A stretch of DNA of 64,000 nucleotides from Anoplopoma fimbria (lineage: Eukaryota; Chordata; Actinopteri; Perciformes; Anoplopomatidae): the NCBI RefSeq assembly GCF_027596085.1, contig NC_072471.1:13384310-13448309 (forward strand), written 5' to 3'. This document shows positions 49,732 to 64,000 of the stretch, piece by piece; position 1 is the stretch's first letter, and each line of letters starts with the position of its first letter. The notes beneath the pieces are model-generated. The model saw nothing but the letters and a program-made list of their open reading frames with translations, searched no databases and was not told where the DNA came from. The position numbers were made by a program, and so were the translations under genes.

Positions 49732-51820
49732 CTATCTGCCTGCCCAGATAACAAATTACATTTTATGTGGAACATGTCATGACTGTCACCTCAGTCTCCA
49801 CACCCAGGTATATTCAGGTTGGTGTCCGCTGAGAGACCCACAACACGTCAAGAGCACAGAGGCAGCTGCTGATAACAAACTATATCATCTGGGTTCAGCA
49901 TTCAGGGTGTATATCTGCTATGTGTTTGCGTGTATGTATGTGTTTTTCTTTAAGCAGGAAGGCATAAACAAAGCTGATGACTAAATCATGACAGATGCAT
50001 TAATGATGCCCTACCGGTCCTCAGTGTTCACCCATTGACATTCACAGATAGGGCAGCTGTGTTGTGAGTGTTTGTGTAGTCGTGTGTTGTGTAACATGTT
50101 TCTTAACTGAGACCTCTTTAATTGCTACAGTAAAGAATGCGCATACAGGCTGAAGAGCAACAGAATTTTACAAAGCAGTGGGAGGATGTAAGGCCTGGGA
50201 TGTGGGAAAGTGTGTGAGTGAGTTTAAGCTGTGGTTGAAGTGGAGAGGATGAGGCTTGGAGAGCTGGAGACAGGGTTTGAAGGACGGGCGGATGAATTGA
50301 ATGGGCGTCATCTTAGCAAATACAAGTGGTGGTTTCCCATCTGCTGCCATCATTAACATTAAGAACGTCCCTAATTCAAGCTAATTGCGGGTGACGAGGA
50401 AGTAAACAAACCGCGTACAGTTTCTGGAGACAAGCTGAAGACAAGGAGGGCGGGGAAGGAACATTTTCAAGGCATTTTAAAGTGAATGCTTTACTTATTT
50501 TCAGCCTATTATCGATGCAGTTGTGATCCAACAATGTGCAAGCTGTTCCAAAGTGCAGTAATATGGCAACAGTTGGCGACGAGGCTCAAATTCTGCAGTC
50601 AAAAATAATGAACATTCAATTTTCTTAAATTACCCTTGAATCTCCTGAGGAGGTTTTTTTAAGAGCTGCACTAGCCAATACTTTCATATTACCGAAGGGT
50701 CAAATGTCTACATATAAGGTGATACACTTAGTGACTCTGTAGTTCCCCTCAGTTCACTGGAGAATATTAGCATTTCAGGTTTACGACCCACAACTTTTCG
50801 GTGAAAAAAAAACAGCAGACAGAAACGTTTGCTTCAAGCTTGTGTTCATAGCAAAACATTAAGCAGCTAAACAGCCATATTTTCCCTGGGATTCTGTGGG
50901 GACAAAAACAGCAAAAAAGGCAGTGAATATTGGACTTCCATCCGTCGGGTGGTCAGGAACATTAATCCAAATGAATGCTAATGTACTCTGTGTCTGCTCT
51001 GCTATGTGTAAATAGGCAAGGCCACATCAACTTTAAAAGGTGATAATCAGTAGTCAGGAACTTGACACAGTGACAGCACAGCAATATCTATCTAAATATT
51101 GCTAGCATTAGCTAGAATAAGCCACCATTATATACTGGTCATACATGACCAAGTGAGGCTGTACCAGCAAAAGCCATGAGTGTATTGATTTAAGTTAAGG
51201 TGCCTTTTATTGCTCATAATTGTATATATTCAATTGTAAAATGCAGACTGGGTTTCTTTTATCTATCAAAAGGTACATCATCTCGTCAGTTTGAAAAATA
51301 AATAAACAACAGCAAATATAGAATGTATATTATTTTAGCATTTATATGCTGGAAAGTGTTTCATTTCCCAACATTTTTTGCAGAGCTTCTTATGGGAGCC
51401 AATATTAAAAAGTGTTTATAACCCTGTAACATGATTCAGTTTGTTAAAATGCCCTCTAAACAGTAATATTTGGCAAGCAAAACTGTTCGCTCAGTAAAAG
51501 AAACAGCATTAAATGCGTCCTTACTTTTTGATTTACACCACAATTGATTTTCTATGCAAATGTTTTATTTTCAGCTCTCATGGTCATGTTGTTCTCAGAG
51601 CCACTGGTGCATTAAGTCCACACATTGTGCACACATCTACTGGTTTGAGAGTGGTTTGTGTAACCTGGGGGCTAAAAGAGAACTCACCGTGGTGGTTTTG
51701 ACTCGGCCTCCAGGCTGTGTACAAGTCCAGCCAGATTTATTGACTAACAGGTCACAGCCTTCGTCCTCCAAACATGGCACCATCTCACACCACTGCTTTT
51801 TCCGAACAATACCAGCTGCA
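49732..51820. other. Non-coding, nothing recognised
   Basis: Mixed-composition DNA; the open frames are short, unrelated to any family I know, and lack supporting splice context. Confidence 0.5.
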
Positions 51821-52245
51821 GAGAATACAGGAAAAGAGAGAAAGAGCAATTAAAGAGGTGAGACAAATAACAGGAATAAACAGATGAAGAGAAGTGAGAG
51901 AGTTTGATATGGAGATGTAACGATTAAAATAGAGAGAGTGGGTTGAGGGACGACAGATGGAGTAAGACAGATATGGGCAAAGATTTAACAGGAAGGAAAA
52001 TGATGGAAAAGGGGTGATTTGTGAAAGATGTTGAAATACATTTAAATTGAGTGAAAATATGGAGAGATGGAGAGGGTAAGATTGGAAGAAAGATGAGGAA
52101 TGGAGGTAGATGAAGAGCAATGAAGCAAAGAGACAATTGAGAGATATGGGAGCAGGGGATGACAGGGAGAGATGAGGGAACGATGGAGAGAATCAGGCAG
52201 ATGGAGAGAGATTGAGAGAGTTGGAGAGAACTTCGATCAGACAGG
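51821..52245 (+). repeat. Purine-rich low-complexity tract
   Basis: About 420 bp dominated by GAGAGA, GGAGAGATGGAGAG and GAAAGA-like words on the plus strand. The two long minus-strand open frames here (51785-52120 and 51924-52265) are artefacts of the missing stop codons in this composition; their products are Ser/Leu/Ile/Phe-rich and repetitive. Confidence 0.85.
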
Positions 52246-55200
52246 TAAATAAAATCAAACATCAAGAATGATATTTAGCTAGTTTACAGCCCTTCTTGCA
52301 TTCTGCAACATTTTCTAAACAAGATGAAATATTTCCTTGCTTCTACTGCAAGGAACAAAAAATACTCCTATTTCATATGCAGATTTAAAGATCTGACATT
52401 TAATGCATTCTAAAAGGGTTTGTTGTAAGATGTTTTAGATTTTAATTTTTTTAGTACTAACTTGTCTCAGTCTGCACTGCTGTATTTCAGTTTCTAAACT
52501 TCATACAACAAGCCCAAGCTTGATTGTATTGAATTGCTCATTTGTACTGTAGGCTTCACTCATAGACTGGGACATAACGGTAACAAAGATAAATATAGTG
52601 TCATTAAATCTGGGTTTTTTAAGTTTGAGAAAAGTGATGTTGGAGCTGCAATGCAATCTCTAAATACAATACATACATTTATTTTGTATTCTTATGTTGG
52701 AAAACCTGTACCTCATTTTGGGTTTTAGCATCATTACCAACTTCTGTTGTTGGTGTTAGGAGGATTCACACTAGCATGCGATTTCTATTTTGTATTTGAG
52801 CATGAGCTTTTTCTCAACAAACAGCAATGGGTTTGTGCACTGAGCTTTGCTCTGTTCTTATAGACCCTTGCCCCATTGAAAAAGCATTCGAACAAATCAG
52901 TAGTTCTGCTAGTGCAAGGACAATGAAAATACCTCTTACTTCCACTTGTGAATGCTAACTTGTGTTTGTTAGAACACATGGCCAAGCTAAATATATCTGG
53001 CTTTTATATATTTGTTCTTTGTTATTGTTGAGCGTATGTGCCAAACAGTAAGCTCTTTGATTCTGCTTAGCTAACATAATTTATGCAGTTACCTGTTTCT
53101 GCAGTGAGATGAAATGTGAGGGCCAGAATGAATCATCAATGAGCATTTGAAAAAAAGACGTCAAAGGATCATACATTTACATTGAATTTGTGCCTCTAAA
53201 ATAAAATATCAACACTAGACAGAATAAAATATGAAAAACAATCTTTCTTGCCACGTACAAAACATCGAAGGTACCCTGTGGAGATTTCATTGTAAAGAAA
53301 CATTATTATTTTGCTCTATAAAAAAGCTAATTTAGGAAAAATAATGGCTGTTAGGGAAAAAAGACAAAAAATAAAAAGGGTATTTAAGGGTCATTATGTA
53401 TGTGGTGTAATGAAGTGCTTTTTGGTGCAATAAGAAACCCCTCTTTCGAAAAGGTGTCTAATCACTGCCTTGTGTCTGGGGTTCGCTCCCAATCACTGGT
53501 ATAAAAAAACATGACCACCTGAATATGCATATCAGAAAGACAGAAAAGGAAAAGAGATGAACTGGGATAGAGAAAGAGAGGGAGGATGAAGACAAAGTAA
53601 AGAATAAGCATCAAGCATCAAGATAACATTCTTGACCATTACAGAATATGGGCAAGATAGAGGAAGACAGATATACATTTATGATCATATTCGTATGCAT
53701 TTATGGATGGGAATTGGATTCTGTAATGGATAACATTGAAACCCAGTATGAATTACAGGGCATACATACATCATATTGTCTTTGCCATGACGTCCATGGG
53801 ATGCTGGCTTTCTTATAAAACATGTAGCAATTGTGCTCTGTTCCATATCTATAAATTTGCTCTCAGGGCACCTTCAGTAGCTGTCATAACCTCAAATATA
53901 GATCATCATTGAGCGCTGTACCAAATGCTAATATCTGTTCACCATAAACAATATATATATATCAATCAAACCATGAAATATGTATACCTTCTCAAGCACT
54001 ACTTTATTAAATATTGAAAGTACTATGAACACTGTGTCAGCACAATAAAGAGTGAGCTTGAAATTGACACCAATGTAAAGCATTATTATTGTTGAGTGCA
54101 TTCTGCTGACATGCTACTGGAGGTTGAATTACTTGGCGTTACTGTAGTTCGCCTCAAGGATAGCTGCAAAAAAACAATCTAACATGTGTGACTTTAATAT
54201 TTTCACTTCAGGGACACAGTCACACTTGCGGAACAATGCAATTTCAAATAGATAAAAAATCAGAAAACTATTTACTGTTGTCAGCAGTACTTATTTCCTC
54301 ATATATCAGCCATGCTACACAAGTTAGACAGAGCACTCTGCTTAATGTACATCACCTCATTCCACGGCCAGTTCTTGACAGATAGATTTCAAAAGTTATT
54401 GCTGGGAACTCCATTAAGTTTGCCGGTTAAGACAGTTGTTGGCTGTCCATTTCTGGATATGATAATACTAAGCATTTGTCCGACATGAATGTCAAACCGT
54501 ATCTGTTCCTTTGGATTAAGGTATTTGTTGGGCCCCCATCGAGTTTGCTATGCTTCAAGACGAACAGTGTTTGAAACCCCCTCCCCTCGCAACCTTTCCA
54601 ACGTTAGATTTGGAGTTTACAATGTTTGTTTACTCCCAAAAAGACAGTTTGAAAGAGCGCCCAATTCATGAAGCTATAGGCCACATGGGTAGGGGCGAAA
54701 GAATAAGTGCGATTTTAGTTTCTTTCCCAAGCTCTCTTTATTTCTTACACAACTTCCGTCACTTTTCATGTGTATTACTGGATTGCAATAAAATGAATGC
54801 TTTTAAAGAAAGGTTGTACAACAATTGAGTCTCGCCCCTCTCTCTCAACCTACCTTCAAGTGTGGACATTTGAGAAAACTATGAAAAGCATTTGCCATCA
54901 GATGTGGTTAGGCAACACTTCTGACAAATGTGTTTGTTTAAAGCATACCCTCGCCTTAACATATTTCTCTGACTAGCTTGTCCCTACGGGCGTTTCACAG
55001 GGATCGTTTCTGTGTCAAGAACAGAATGAATGTAGATAGGTTCTACCTACAGGGCAATCCAATCAACATCAAAGGGCAGGGAAAGGTAGCTGCACACTGG
55101 TAACAGTAAATTAATAGAAAATCCACCTTGAGGGGCAATGTTGATACATTTTACAAATTAGACCATATTGATTAAGCATGTTCTTATCTCATCATTTTCA

Positions 55201-58200
55201 CAATATGGTAATCAAGCAAAAAAAACACTCCACCAAGTCCTCTGAAATAGCAGCCCAGATGCTGCCACCATGCTACACACTTTAGGTCCCAAGTCAAGTT
55301 CAAGACATCCTTTATTAAATTCACTGTAACTTTTTCTTCTTCTAAGCACTTACCCCCATGTTATGACTCCCCTGGCCCTCATCTTTTCCTTTTAAAATAA
55401 CCTTTTTTCTTTAACATTTTATCACATGTTAATTTATTATTTCAAATCTATCTTTTGTGTGGTTTGTCCTGATGTGTTGTGTGAAGTATGCAAGTGCCAA
55501 AGACAAATTTCCATTTTATGTTAATGTAAAGGACAAGAAAGTGTTCTGAGTCTGCATCTACAACCAGCTGTAACTCAGCAACAATAAGTGTAGTGTAGGG
55601 AAGATGATGTCAAGCCGGCTTTGTAAAAGGAAAAGGGAAGCAAGAGAGCAGAAAAGAAAATTAGAGGACATATTGAAAACACACCATTCGTTGAGGTGAA
55701 AGGGAAAAACCTGTCAGCTGTAATAGCCCGAGTTTTGTCAAGATTTTTTTTTCTTCCTTTTCTTATTTAATCCATTACTGTGAATTTATCACATTGTCAG
55801 CAAGGTCACTTCTCTATTCACTTACCGCTTTTGTTTCGCTTCTAAATTACCATCCAGTGGGGTGACCCTCAGCTGATGAAGATGTATTGCGGCGTCAGGT
55901 AAATAATAGTAATGAGGGAATGAACACTATAATGTGTGTGTGCTCCACTCTGCATGTGTGTTAGATATGTCATTTTAGAATGAAAGAACTTAAAAAAATG
56001 CTTTATCGGTGATGACTCAGGTATTAATCTTTTACCTAGTAACCGTCTGTCTGCTTTACCTTGAACCCAACTGATCCAAGGTTCTACTATAGTTACAACT
56101 ATTTCTACATTTATATCGTATACATCAACAAGTCCATGATAAAAGAAGCATCAGGTTGTTGTGGTGGAGACCTTAACGGTCACAGATGTGGTAGATGAAT
56201 TATTTAATGTTAATAGGAAAGGGTTTGCTCACATGTTAGCCATAACAATTTGATGATTGCGATGCTCACAAGAGGCCAAAACATTTATAAAATAATACAG
56301 TTTCCAACTCTTCTAATCTAAAGCTATTATAAGCACCCTATCTTGATTTGGTCATTGTAAAACATAACACTTAATTTTAATTATTTAAAAAGAAACCCAA
56401 CCTTTTAGGTATCAAACACTATCACCTGAGGACTTGAAGGTTGGCTTCGAGACTTTGTAGCTTGCTCAGTTGCGGATGTGGTCAGCTGTAGTTAATGTGG
56501 ATTTAGAGAAGTAACAAAGGATTCCGATGACCCAGTTTCAGAGTCAAATAAAAGTATCAAAATCCAAAGAAACTTCAACAACATCCACTTTTTTGCGATC
56601 CATCAATATGCTCTGTATTTCCTAAAACAAGTTAATGATGGCTTAATTACATTGCTGAATATGGCTATAAAAACTGCTCAAGCGACAAATAAAAGTAATG
56701 TATTTAACAACATTTTGGCATAGTAAGTGTTTAATATTCAGCTTTGGTGGTTCTTAGATAAAGTTAACATCAAATTTTGTAAAACATACTCAAAAAAGTT
56801 ATAAGCTTTTTTGTAAAGGCAGATTGTAAAGCCACTGTTTGTTGCAAGATTACAAACTACTTGATTCTCACCATTTCTCTGTACACTGTATCAATGATAT
56901 GTTTGTTTACAATGCTCTGGACTTTAAAGCCAGATAGTGTGAGTGAAAATGTAAACAATGGTGGACTTTTTTGCTCTAAGGCGACTGGTCCAATTACTAT
57001 GATTTACCGTATGAGCAATTAGAAATAGTAAAGACAAGTTAAGGCACAGCCCTTATTCGTCACATTTGGATTTGCATCACTAGCTAAACTCATCTCCCAG
57101 CAACATCTTCTCATAGTGACACTATCTGTTACCATTCGACCATATCACTGCTGTGCTGGTGTGAGGGCAGTGGCTTGTGTTGAAACTTATAAGATTCAAG
57201 GTCAATGTGGAAGAAAAACATCCCTTAAACACGCACCCACACATGCAGGCAGCCAAGCGCTAACACACCAGTGAGCACAGGCAGGCTTGGACAAAAATAA
57301 ACACACATACAGTTCTGATACTATGTGTATGGGAAGGTATCAGCCGTGGTTTCATCAGCAGGAGATAAGGAGTAGAGAGGAGAGAACATTATTACACCCT
57401 CCATGGGACACTTATCTTCCCAGCAAATGGTAGATCACACTCATGTCAACAGCCAGCATCTTGGCCTAATAAATTATGTCTAATGCCATGCAGAGCCTGA
57501 GATGGCAGGAGAAAGTTGTGTGTGTGAGAGAAAGATATTGCTGGCAGGAAGTTAGTATACAACATAGATGAGAAAGAGAGGAAGTAGACATAAAGACAGA
57601 TCAGATTTGGTAAAATAAATGCAGTGCTGCACTCTTCAAGAGATGGTGTTAAGATAAGAAGATGTTCTAAGATATTAACAAACTGTACAGATCAGATATG
57701 GCCTCGGCAGGATGCATAGTCAGCTGTGTGTGAAGGTCTGCTGATGTTGGCCGACACATATGGAAGGACTACACATTTATGAAAAAAAAAAAGCCCAAAA
57801 TATTTTTAACACATTTTAAGACATTTATGTGAATGAAAATGTGTGCAAACAGTTATTATTGCTTTATTTAATTAATGACTACAGGATTCTTACATGGTTG
57901 TGTTTTGTGACACATAAGTTAGTATGGTGATGCACAACACTGTATGCCTGTGTGCAAGGACTGAACTGCTGTCTGATAGAAGCAAATCAACATCTCTCCT
58001 GATTCACTACAATGAACTGGTTGCAAAATGGAGCTCTTACACAAGCACAAAACTCAAACTCATTAGCATTCGTATGCATTTTCTTTCTACTGTTTGTCAA
58101 TTTGCTGGCACTTCAGCCCACCTTCGCCTCTCTAATGCATCAACGTGCCTCTCTCCCGCCAAGTAATGGCGAGTCAAATAGCCTTTTAACAAATTCACTG

Positions 58201-58750
58201 TGTCTTCGTTTCACAAATAAGTCCTATGAATCTGTCAGAATGTTCTCCCTATGTAGATCTTCTTACTATAAGTGTGCACATTTCCCTGTAGCACACACAC
58301 AAAAAAGCACTCTTGCCCTCTATTTGTGGCTGCTTTTATTCTGTATAGCACTTCATTTAAATTAACGGGAATAAGGATGCCAGTTAAGTTCCAAAAATGC
58401 ACACAACACACACAGGTGCAACCAGGATTTTCACTATACATATGAAAACACACCAACAGAGATACAGACACACAGAATAATCTCTTTGCGGACATGTCAG
58501 GCAACAAAGTCAAACAAAAGGCAGCTCAACTGAGTGCCATTAAGAATCAAAGATTTGCTTTCATCACCCAAATCCCCTCCCATGTCTCCTTTTACAGTGG
58601 ATCTATCTGGATAATTAACTGTACTATCTGGCCATGGTAGGCAGACGTTCCGTAAACCTGAGTCACGGCTGGCAGGAATTAGGAGGAGGCTCAGGGGAAT
58701 CTGAGAAGAAAAAAAAACAATGCAAAGAAATAAATCCCTGTGGTTTGTAA
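52246..58750. other. Non-coding, no gene recognised
   Basis: About 6.5 kb of AT-rich DNA. Short purine-rich patches occur near 53540-53610 and 57360-57600. Open frames near 54489-54828 and 57924-58365 have no recognisable domains, no good splice boundaries and overlap in different frames, so I treat them as chance. No well-preserved repeat was recognised. Confidence 0.5.
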
Positions 58751-58756
58751 TTAGCG

Positions 58757-58985
58757 ACCAGCTCTCTATCCCCTTCCCTCTGAGCTCATCTCAGCTAATT
58801 TTCACTTGTCTTGTTTTCCCCTATCTCCCCCTCCCTCACAACCACTATTTTCTCCTTCCGCACTTTCATGTCTGCCCTCTATTTCTACTCTTTCCATTCC
58901 CCTCTCCATCTCGTCTCCCCTCCTCTGTTGCTTTCTTCACCTCTCTTTTTCCTTTCCATGCTTGTTCATTTCCAGTCTATTGCGT
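58757..58985 (+). repeat. Pyrimidine-rich low-complexity tract
   Basis: CT-rich sequence with CCCCTTCCCTC, CTCCCCCTCCCTC and TCTCCCCTCCTCTG words. Three overlapping open frames on the plus strand result from this composition and encode Ser/Phe/Leu/Pro-rich nonsense. Confidence 0.85.
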
Positions 58986-61189
58986 TGCCTGATTTTCATA
59001 AGATTATTCCACCCGTTTGGCGGCCTTGATAAGTATCTGCACACTAAAAGCTGTCAAGCCCTTTTTTAAAAAGCCCGAGGTTTTTTGGTGAAGTGAATTT
59101 GTGTCCCAAATAGCTCCTCTGCACTCATGAAACTTTAAGAGGCAGAAATAATGAGATAGCATGCTGACTGACATTTCCAGACCTCAGCCCTGTGTCTTTG
59201 CATATGCATGTATGCTTGTGTGGGTGTTACCAGTTTTGTGTGTGCATAAGAAAGAGACACCTAATAATCTTTTACCATCATGAATATAACATCTATGGTT
59301 ATGAATACAGGAGAGTTCATGTATTATGCCTTCTTTATGTAACTATGGTATTCCAAACATTTTGAATTAATAAGGGAAAAGGAAACAGGTGCTTTATTTG
59401 TTTTTCACTGCTCAAATCTTCCCAAAAAAGATACCTGCTTCCTCCAAACTGTTTGATGTGCTAAATGATCTTTAATGGGAAAAGACGGTAATGCACAACT
59501 TGGTTCACTTTATAGACAAGACTGAAATTACAGTTCTGTCATCAAATTAAAGTTATAGTATGCAACACTCCATAGCTCACCATCTGTCTCTCTTTATTTC
59601 CCTCTCTCCGTTCCTTACTTCTTTCCTTCATCTAGGTCTCTTGATGAGTCTGTGATTATCCTAGAGTTCAGAACAGGTCATTTTATACAGTAATGGTAAG
59701 TTTAAAAAAATGGTGTCACTTCAATGAAACGGCTACTTCTGGGACTAACATCATCACTTATGACAACAATTGGGCTCATTAGATCCACGAAAGTCTCAGC
59801 CTTCCAGTTATATCCAATTTATGCAATTCCAAGACTGTTTAGAGACTCCAGTATGCAGAAATATTAAAATAGACCATTTTAAACAGGCAGAAATAACACA
59901 TTTATACTGCATGTACAAAATAAGCATGTTTTTTGCCTAACCCTGCATAAGATTAGCATAAAGTGGGCATGTCTGTAACTTGAAAATGACTCCATAGTCA
60001 TTTATCTCTCCAATTTGTATTTGGACTTTATGAATTATATCAATAATAATATCAATTATTTTGATATATACAGATTGGTAAATATATTTATCTTTTTAAT
60101 ATAATAAAACCTGAGACTCATGACACAATCTGTCTCCCTTTGCTCTCCCACATGTCCAAAACTCTACACTAAAGTCCATTTGACACATTGCTGCTTCCAG
60201 TTACAATGTCCCTATTGCTGCATACCATTTATGCTAGGTGTTATTGTGGGGCATAAATGGCAGGTTTGTGGCGTGCCATTGCTCCGGGCTTGTTTTTCTT
60301 CTGTGTGTGTGTTTGTGTGTGTACAGGCCACTAGGTACTGCTGATATCGTTCATTCGCAGATGTGCTCTGACATTTCCTCACAGCTGAACGCCAACAGCA
60401 CCCCTGATTTGTGGACGTACGCACACGCATGCACGTTTGTCCAACAGACACACACACACACACACAAAGAAGGAGAGCCCAAAGGCACTGTAAGCCAGAG
60501 GAGGAAATGTCAACGCGAACAGGAGTCTGTGGGAAAGAGATCATTTTACACCAGTGTGTACAGAGACACCAGTACATCAGCAGTGAATGGTAAATCCCTG
60601 AAACCTGGCAGCATGCTGGGAAAAACAAATATACCTGCTCACAACTCCTATACAGAAAAGTATAGTATGCATTACATTGGATATTTTAACCATGTGATTG
60701 TGGTTCATTCATAAATAGATTAAATAGAGACACAAAAATAAGACAGTTAGAGGGATCAGAAACCCACATAAAACACACCAACAGGGTTAAAAAAAAAAAT
60801 TCAAACAAGGTGCAAAATGACCTTTGTTTTGACCAATTCTGCAAAAATTGATAATTGCAGGCTCATTCAGTCAGGAATAAGCATTTCATAACTACCCTGT
60901 CTTCAAAAGCAGAAATGTATGTATGTTTGTATTATTCACATGTACTCCGTGTGCCCTAATGTGAAGCAAAGTGCACAGTGTGAGAGTCTGCCACAATTAC
61001 ATGAATACACAGCTACACAACATATATGAACAAGGCGGACGTTCATACTTACTGAGGTACTCTTATAACTGCCCCCAACACACACAGGCCTTTATAATCA
61101 TCACTCTCAGTCATACAGGCACAAAATTGAGGTTTTGAGCTTGTGCATTTGACCATTAACCAAATCCTCTTTTTTGATTAAGTAAATTA
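58986..61189. other. Non-coding with short microsatellites
   Basis: A GT-rich run lies at about 60302-60322 and a short (CA)n at 60449-60466. The 158- and 138-codon open frames on opposite strands around 60212-60714 span these microsatellites and overlap each other. They have no domain signature and are most likely chance. Confidence 0.6.
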
Positions 61190-61375
61190 CATAGAGATGC
61201 ATCAATTGCTATTTTCCTGGCTGATTGCGATATATGACCTGCCGATTACAATATACTTTTTATGAACTCTTATTAACAGCAAGGCTCCAGACTGACTTTT
61301 CCACCATGATCCCGGAAAATTATTTGAACCGCCCCGAAGTCAGTGTAAGGGTTATACTATTACTTTGTTATTTTC
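61190..61375 (+). repeat. Possible old interspersed repeat (GATGCATCAAT...ATTGCGATATATGACC)
   Basis: AGAGATGCATCAATTGCTAT followed by GGCTGATTGCGATATATGAC and AGCAAGGCTCCAGACTGACT resembles fish repeats that start 'AGGGATGCACCGAT' and carry 'CGGCTGATTGCAATAT'. The match is loose and the ends are unclear. Confidence 0.35.
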
Positions 61376-64000
61376 ATCCATAGTGGTTATCTGCCAAAAA
61401 AAGACACAATTCAAATGGTTGGGATATAAGTGATTGTTTTAAAATTTAAATGCTTCCTTTAAAATATATATATACATATTTGCATTAGTTATTTTTAATT
61501 ACGTATTATAAGCTGCTTAGTGCTTGTGTTAGGAAGTTAAACAGATCATAAACATGAGTGTGGCTGATGACCTGAAAAATACATGGATTGAAACGATCCA
61601 CGGATCTCTGAAATGATGTGCACACTATCAACTGATAATGGATCCCATTTTCCTTTGTTCATTTCAACAGAGGATATTTTTCCTTTTTCAAGAGAAAATC
61701 TGAAAATCCAAAATCTGCAAAAACATCTTTTATGTCCCTTTCTGTTGTCTATGGGATCTGCCAAAGACATGCTAAACAAACAGTTAAACAGCTCTTAACG
61801 GCCGTTGGAAGGTTGAGACACAGGGGGACTGAAGTCACTGTTACTGCTTTCAGATCCGATACGAACGGTAACAGTTTTATAAATAGATTTGTTTATTTTA
61901 TCTGGACATTAAATTATCGGGAAAAAAACCTGATAGATATCAGGTATCAAGGTTTTTCAAACCAAAACGGGGAGTCAAAAAAAAAAAAAAAGTTGCTACA
62001 ATGCAACACGGCGCACAAAATGCAAAATGGATGCAAAACTGAGTGTGAGAACTTCGGCCCATCACCATATCAATTTATTTTTTGACATCTATCTCAACCT
62101 CTTGGTGACTTACTGATTTGCGTGATGTGCCAAGATTGAATTGCTGTCTGACAGGGGCGACTTAACATAAGCGAGGAAAAAAACAACCACTGTTTGCTTA
62201 TACTACCATTATCAGCAGCTGAGTGAACAAGTTGTAAACAACGCAAGGAGCAAGGAAATTTGACAAATGGACATGCACGGCAGCATGATAGTATGGTGCT
62301 GTAATGATGGGTTATGATGACAGTTGCGATTGTGATGTGGCCGACAGTAATGAAGGTGACTACGTTGAAGTTGATGATAAATGACACAGTGACATACTTA
62401 GATTAAAGTAGAACAATGCCTTCAGGCTGCAAACAGAAATAAACACACTGATATAATTAGTTACTATAGAATGCCTTCTGTTAACTGCTCATGTGTGTAC
62501 TGATGTATGAATAAGGTGCGTGTGTATGAGTTTGTTAATGTAAGCCAATGCATGCTCCAGGATGCATGTGAGCGAGCCATAGCGGCTGTTAATAAAGCGT
62601 TTGTACAGACCCTCAAGACACCTCTTCTCCTTCTTGGATGTTGATGATTCTTGTCTATTTAGCCTTATTGACCTCTACATCCAAACTAATCCGCCTTAAA
62701 TTATGCATAACCTTTTACTTGGCAGAGCTCCCCATAAATTTGTTTATTCCCTGTTTGCTCCCTTACAAAGCCTGCTAAACAAATTCCATTAAGCAAAACA
62801 GCAGTACAGCATGAATGATAATTCAACTCAGTACAGTTCCCAAAGCAGATAAGAGTGTAATCATTGCTGTTATGTGTAAGGCAGCTTATTCGGTTTCACT
62901 TAAATCTGGTTAGTGCTTATCATTTTCAGGTCATTTGGCTTTTTGTGAGTTCTCAGCAGTGAAGATGTGTCCATGTGTCCCTGTTTATGTATCCATGTGC
63001 ATGCATGTCTATTGTTTGAGCATACTGACATACACATAGCAGGAATGGCGGCTGTGCCACTTGCAAAAAAAGTTCTGTACATAGATGTAAATACTAAATG
63101 TAAATACACGGAATAGTTTTTGCATACAAAAATCACATAAATATATATATTTTTTAATTAGGGACCGTTGGAATATTATTAGGGTGAGGGGTTTAATCTT
63201 ATATTTCAGATTATTTCAAATTTTTAAAAAGCAAGACCCTTCCCAACATGATAAATAATTCTCTTTAGAGCCTCCCCCTACACCTTGAGAAAAAAGTGCT
63301 AAACTATTCCCCTTATATCGCATATTATAGCACTGAGTTGGTACAACTTGTGTCACAATTAATAACTTGGCAAGGAAAAAAAAACCTAAAAAAATGTAGA
63401 TGATGTCACAAATATCCAAGTGTATTCACAAATTAAATATTGGTTCAATTAGCTAATTGACTGTAATATAAAAAGAAACCCCTGAATCAGAATTGTTGTC
63501 TTCTGCTTATTGCAATGAACAACTGCTCAACCAGCTTTTTCAACTTTTTGATCCTTTACTTTTAACTTAATTATGCAGGAGGCGGATGAACTACTCATTT
63601 TGGGGGATACACAATATACTATGCAGCATTTTCTTAAAAACCAATGTATAGACTTACAACTAACAAAAAGAATCCCTGTCAATCATCACGATTTGATCAT
63701 CACCAACAAGAAGTGTGTGGTGGTGGTGGTGGTTATATCTGCAGAGAAGCTGCCTTCTATTTTCTTATATTCTTCTTTGTTCATTGCGTGCGGGAATTTT
63801 TTGGCTTTGATTTATAACGTTAAGGATATGAATACTTCTACCAAAGTTGCTTCTGATCTCTTTTAAATCTGCAGAAAATTTGCCTTTAACCAAAATTGAC
63901 TGCAAATTGTTCGCATTAAAAGTGTTAGCTAAATGCCAAAAAATTATTCAGTATGTAAAATATTTATAAAACATAGTTTTTATAGATATTCCCAAACAAT
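61376..64000. other. Non-coding to the end of the window
   Basis: AT-rich DNA with an A-run at about 61979-61991 and a (GTG)n run at 63715-63733. The 97-codon open frame at 63573-63866 includes a run of Val from the GTG repeat and is not supported by any other signal. Confidence 0.55.

Noticed and set aside
51785..52265. Two open frames of 111 and 113 codons on the minus strand
   Set aside because: The purine-rich tract lacks stop codons in several frames at once; the predicted peptides are low-complexity.
60212..60714. Overlapping 138- and 158-codon open frames, the longest in the window
   Set aside because: They lie on opposite strands over GT and CA microsatellites, contain repetitive Cys/Val/Thr/His tracts and show no recognisable domain.

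Overview
This is a eukaryotic nuclear window, almost certainly from a teleost fish. The evidence is interspersed repeats of types I know from ray-finned fish: tRNA-derived SINEs, the 'growing-step' repeat with stepwise AAGTACTTTTA-like words, and repeats carrying the TTAGCTTAGC and GGATGGATTG signatures. Long (CA)n microsatellites and AT-rich intergenic sequence fit the same picture. No complete protein-coding gene is visible. The long open frames are chance frames in low-complexity or non-coding DNA. No operons, CRISPR arrays or rRNA genes are present.

Layout. 1-4680: AT-rich non-coding flank with old repeat fragments, including a short satellite relic in inverted orientation near 115-360. 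4680-6640: decayed left edge of a satellite, interrupted by a tRNA-derived SINE (5377-5679). 6640-33589: a ~27 kb satellite block. It is built from hundreds of copies of a ~23-26 bp unit made of the 14-bp perfect palindrome CATACTATAGTATG plus a 6-8 base T-run. 33590-33689: exactly 100 N, an assembly gap of unknown length. 33690-34640: decayed right edge. 34640-64000: ordinary non-coding DNA with old SINEs, nested repeats, microsatellites and two weakly supported exon-like segments on the minus strand (43761-43968 and 45293-45434).

The satellite block is the most interesting part. It has a higher-order structure. Eighteen copies of a ~154-bp module A and about thirty copies of a ~80-bp module B are spaced through it, giving a period of roughly 1.1-2.3 kb. 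Module A read on the minus strand has a SINE-like tRNA head with A-box and B-box promoter words. Module B holds a short core resembling a hammerhead ribozyme (CTGATGA ... GAAAC). The minus strand of the satellite is A-rich and lacks TTTT until it reaches module B. A Pol III transcript started in A could therefore run through satellite and end in the neighbouring B. This is a prediction from sequence only.

The block also shows an age gradient. The edges carry a non-palindromic unit (ACTATACTATG). The core is dominated by the palindromic form (ACTATAGTATG), in CGACA and AACA junction variants. Two diverged copies of a ~115-bp segment (4561-4675 and 35361-35480) bracket the whole satellite in direct orientation.
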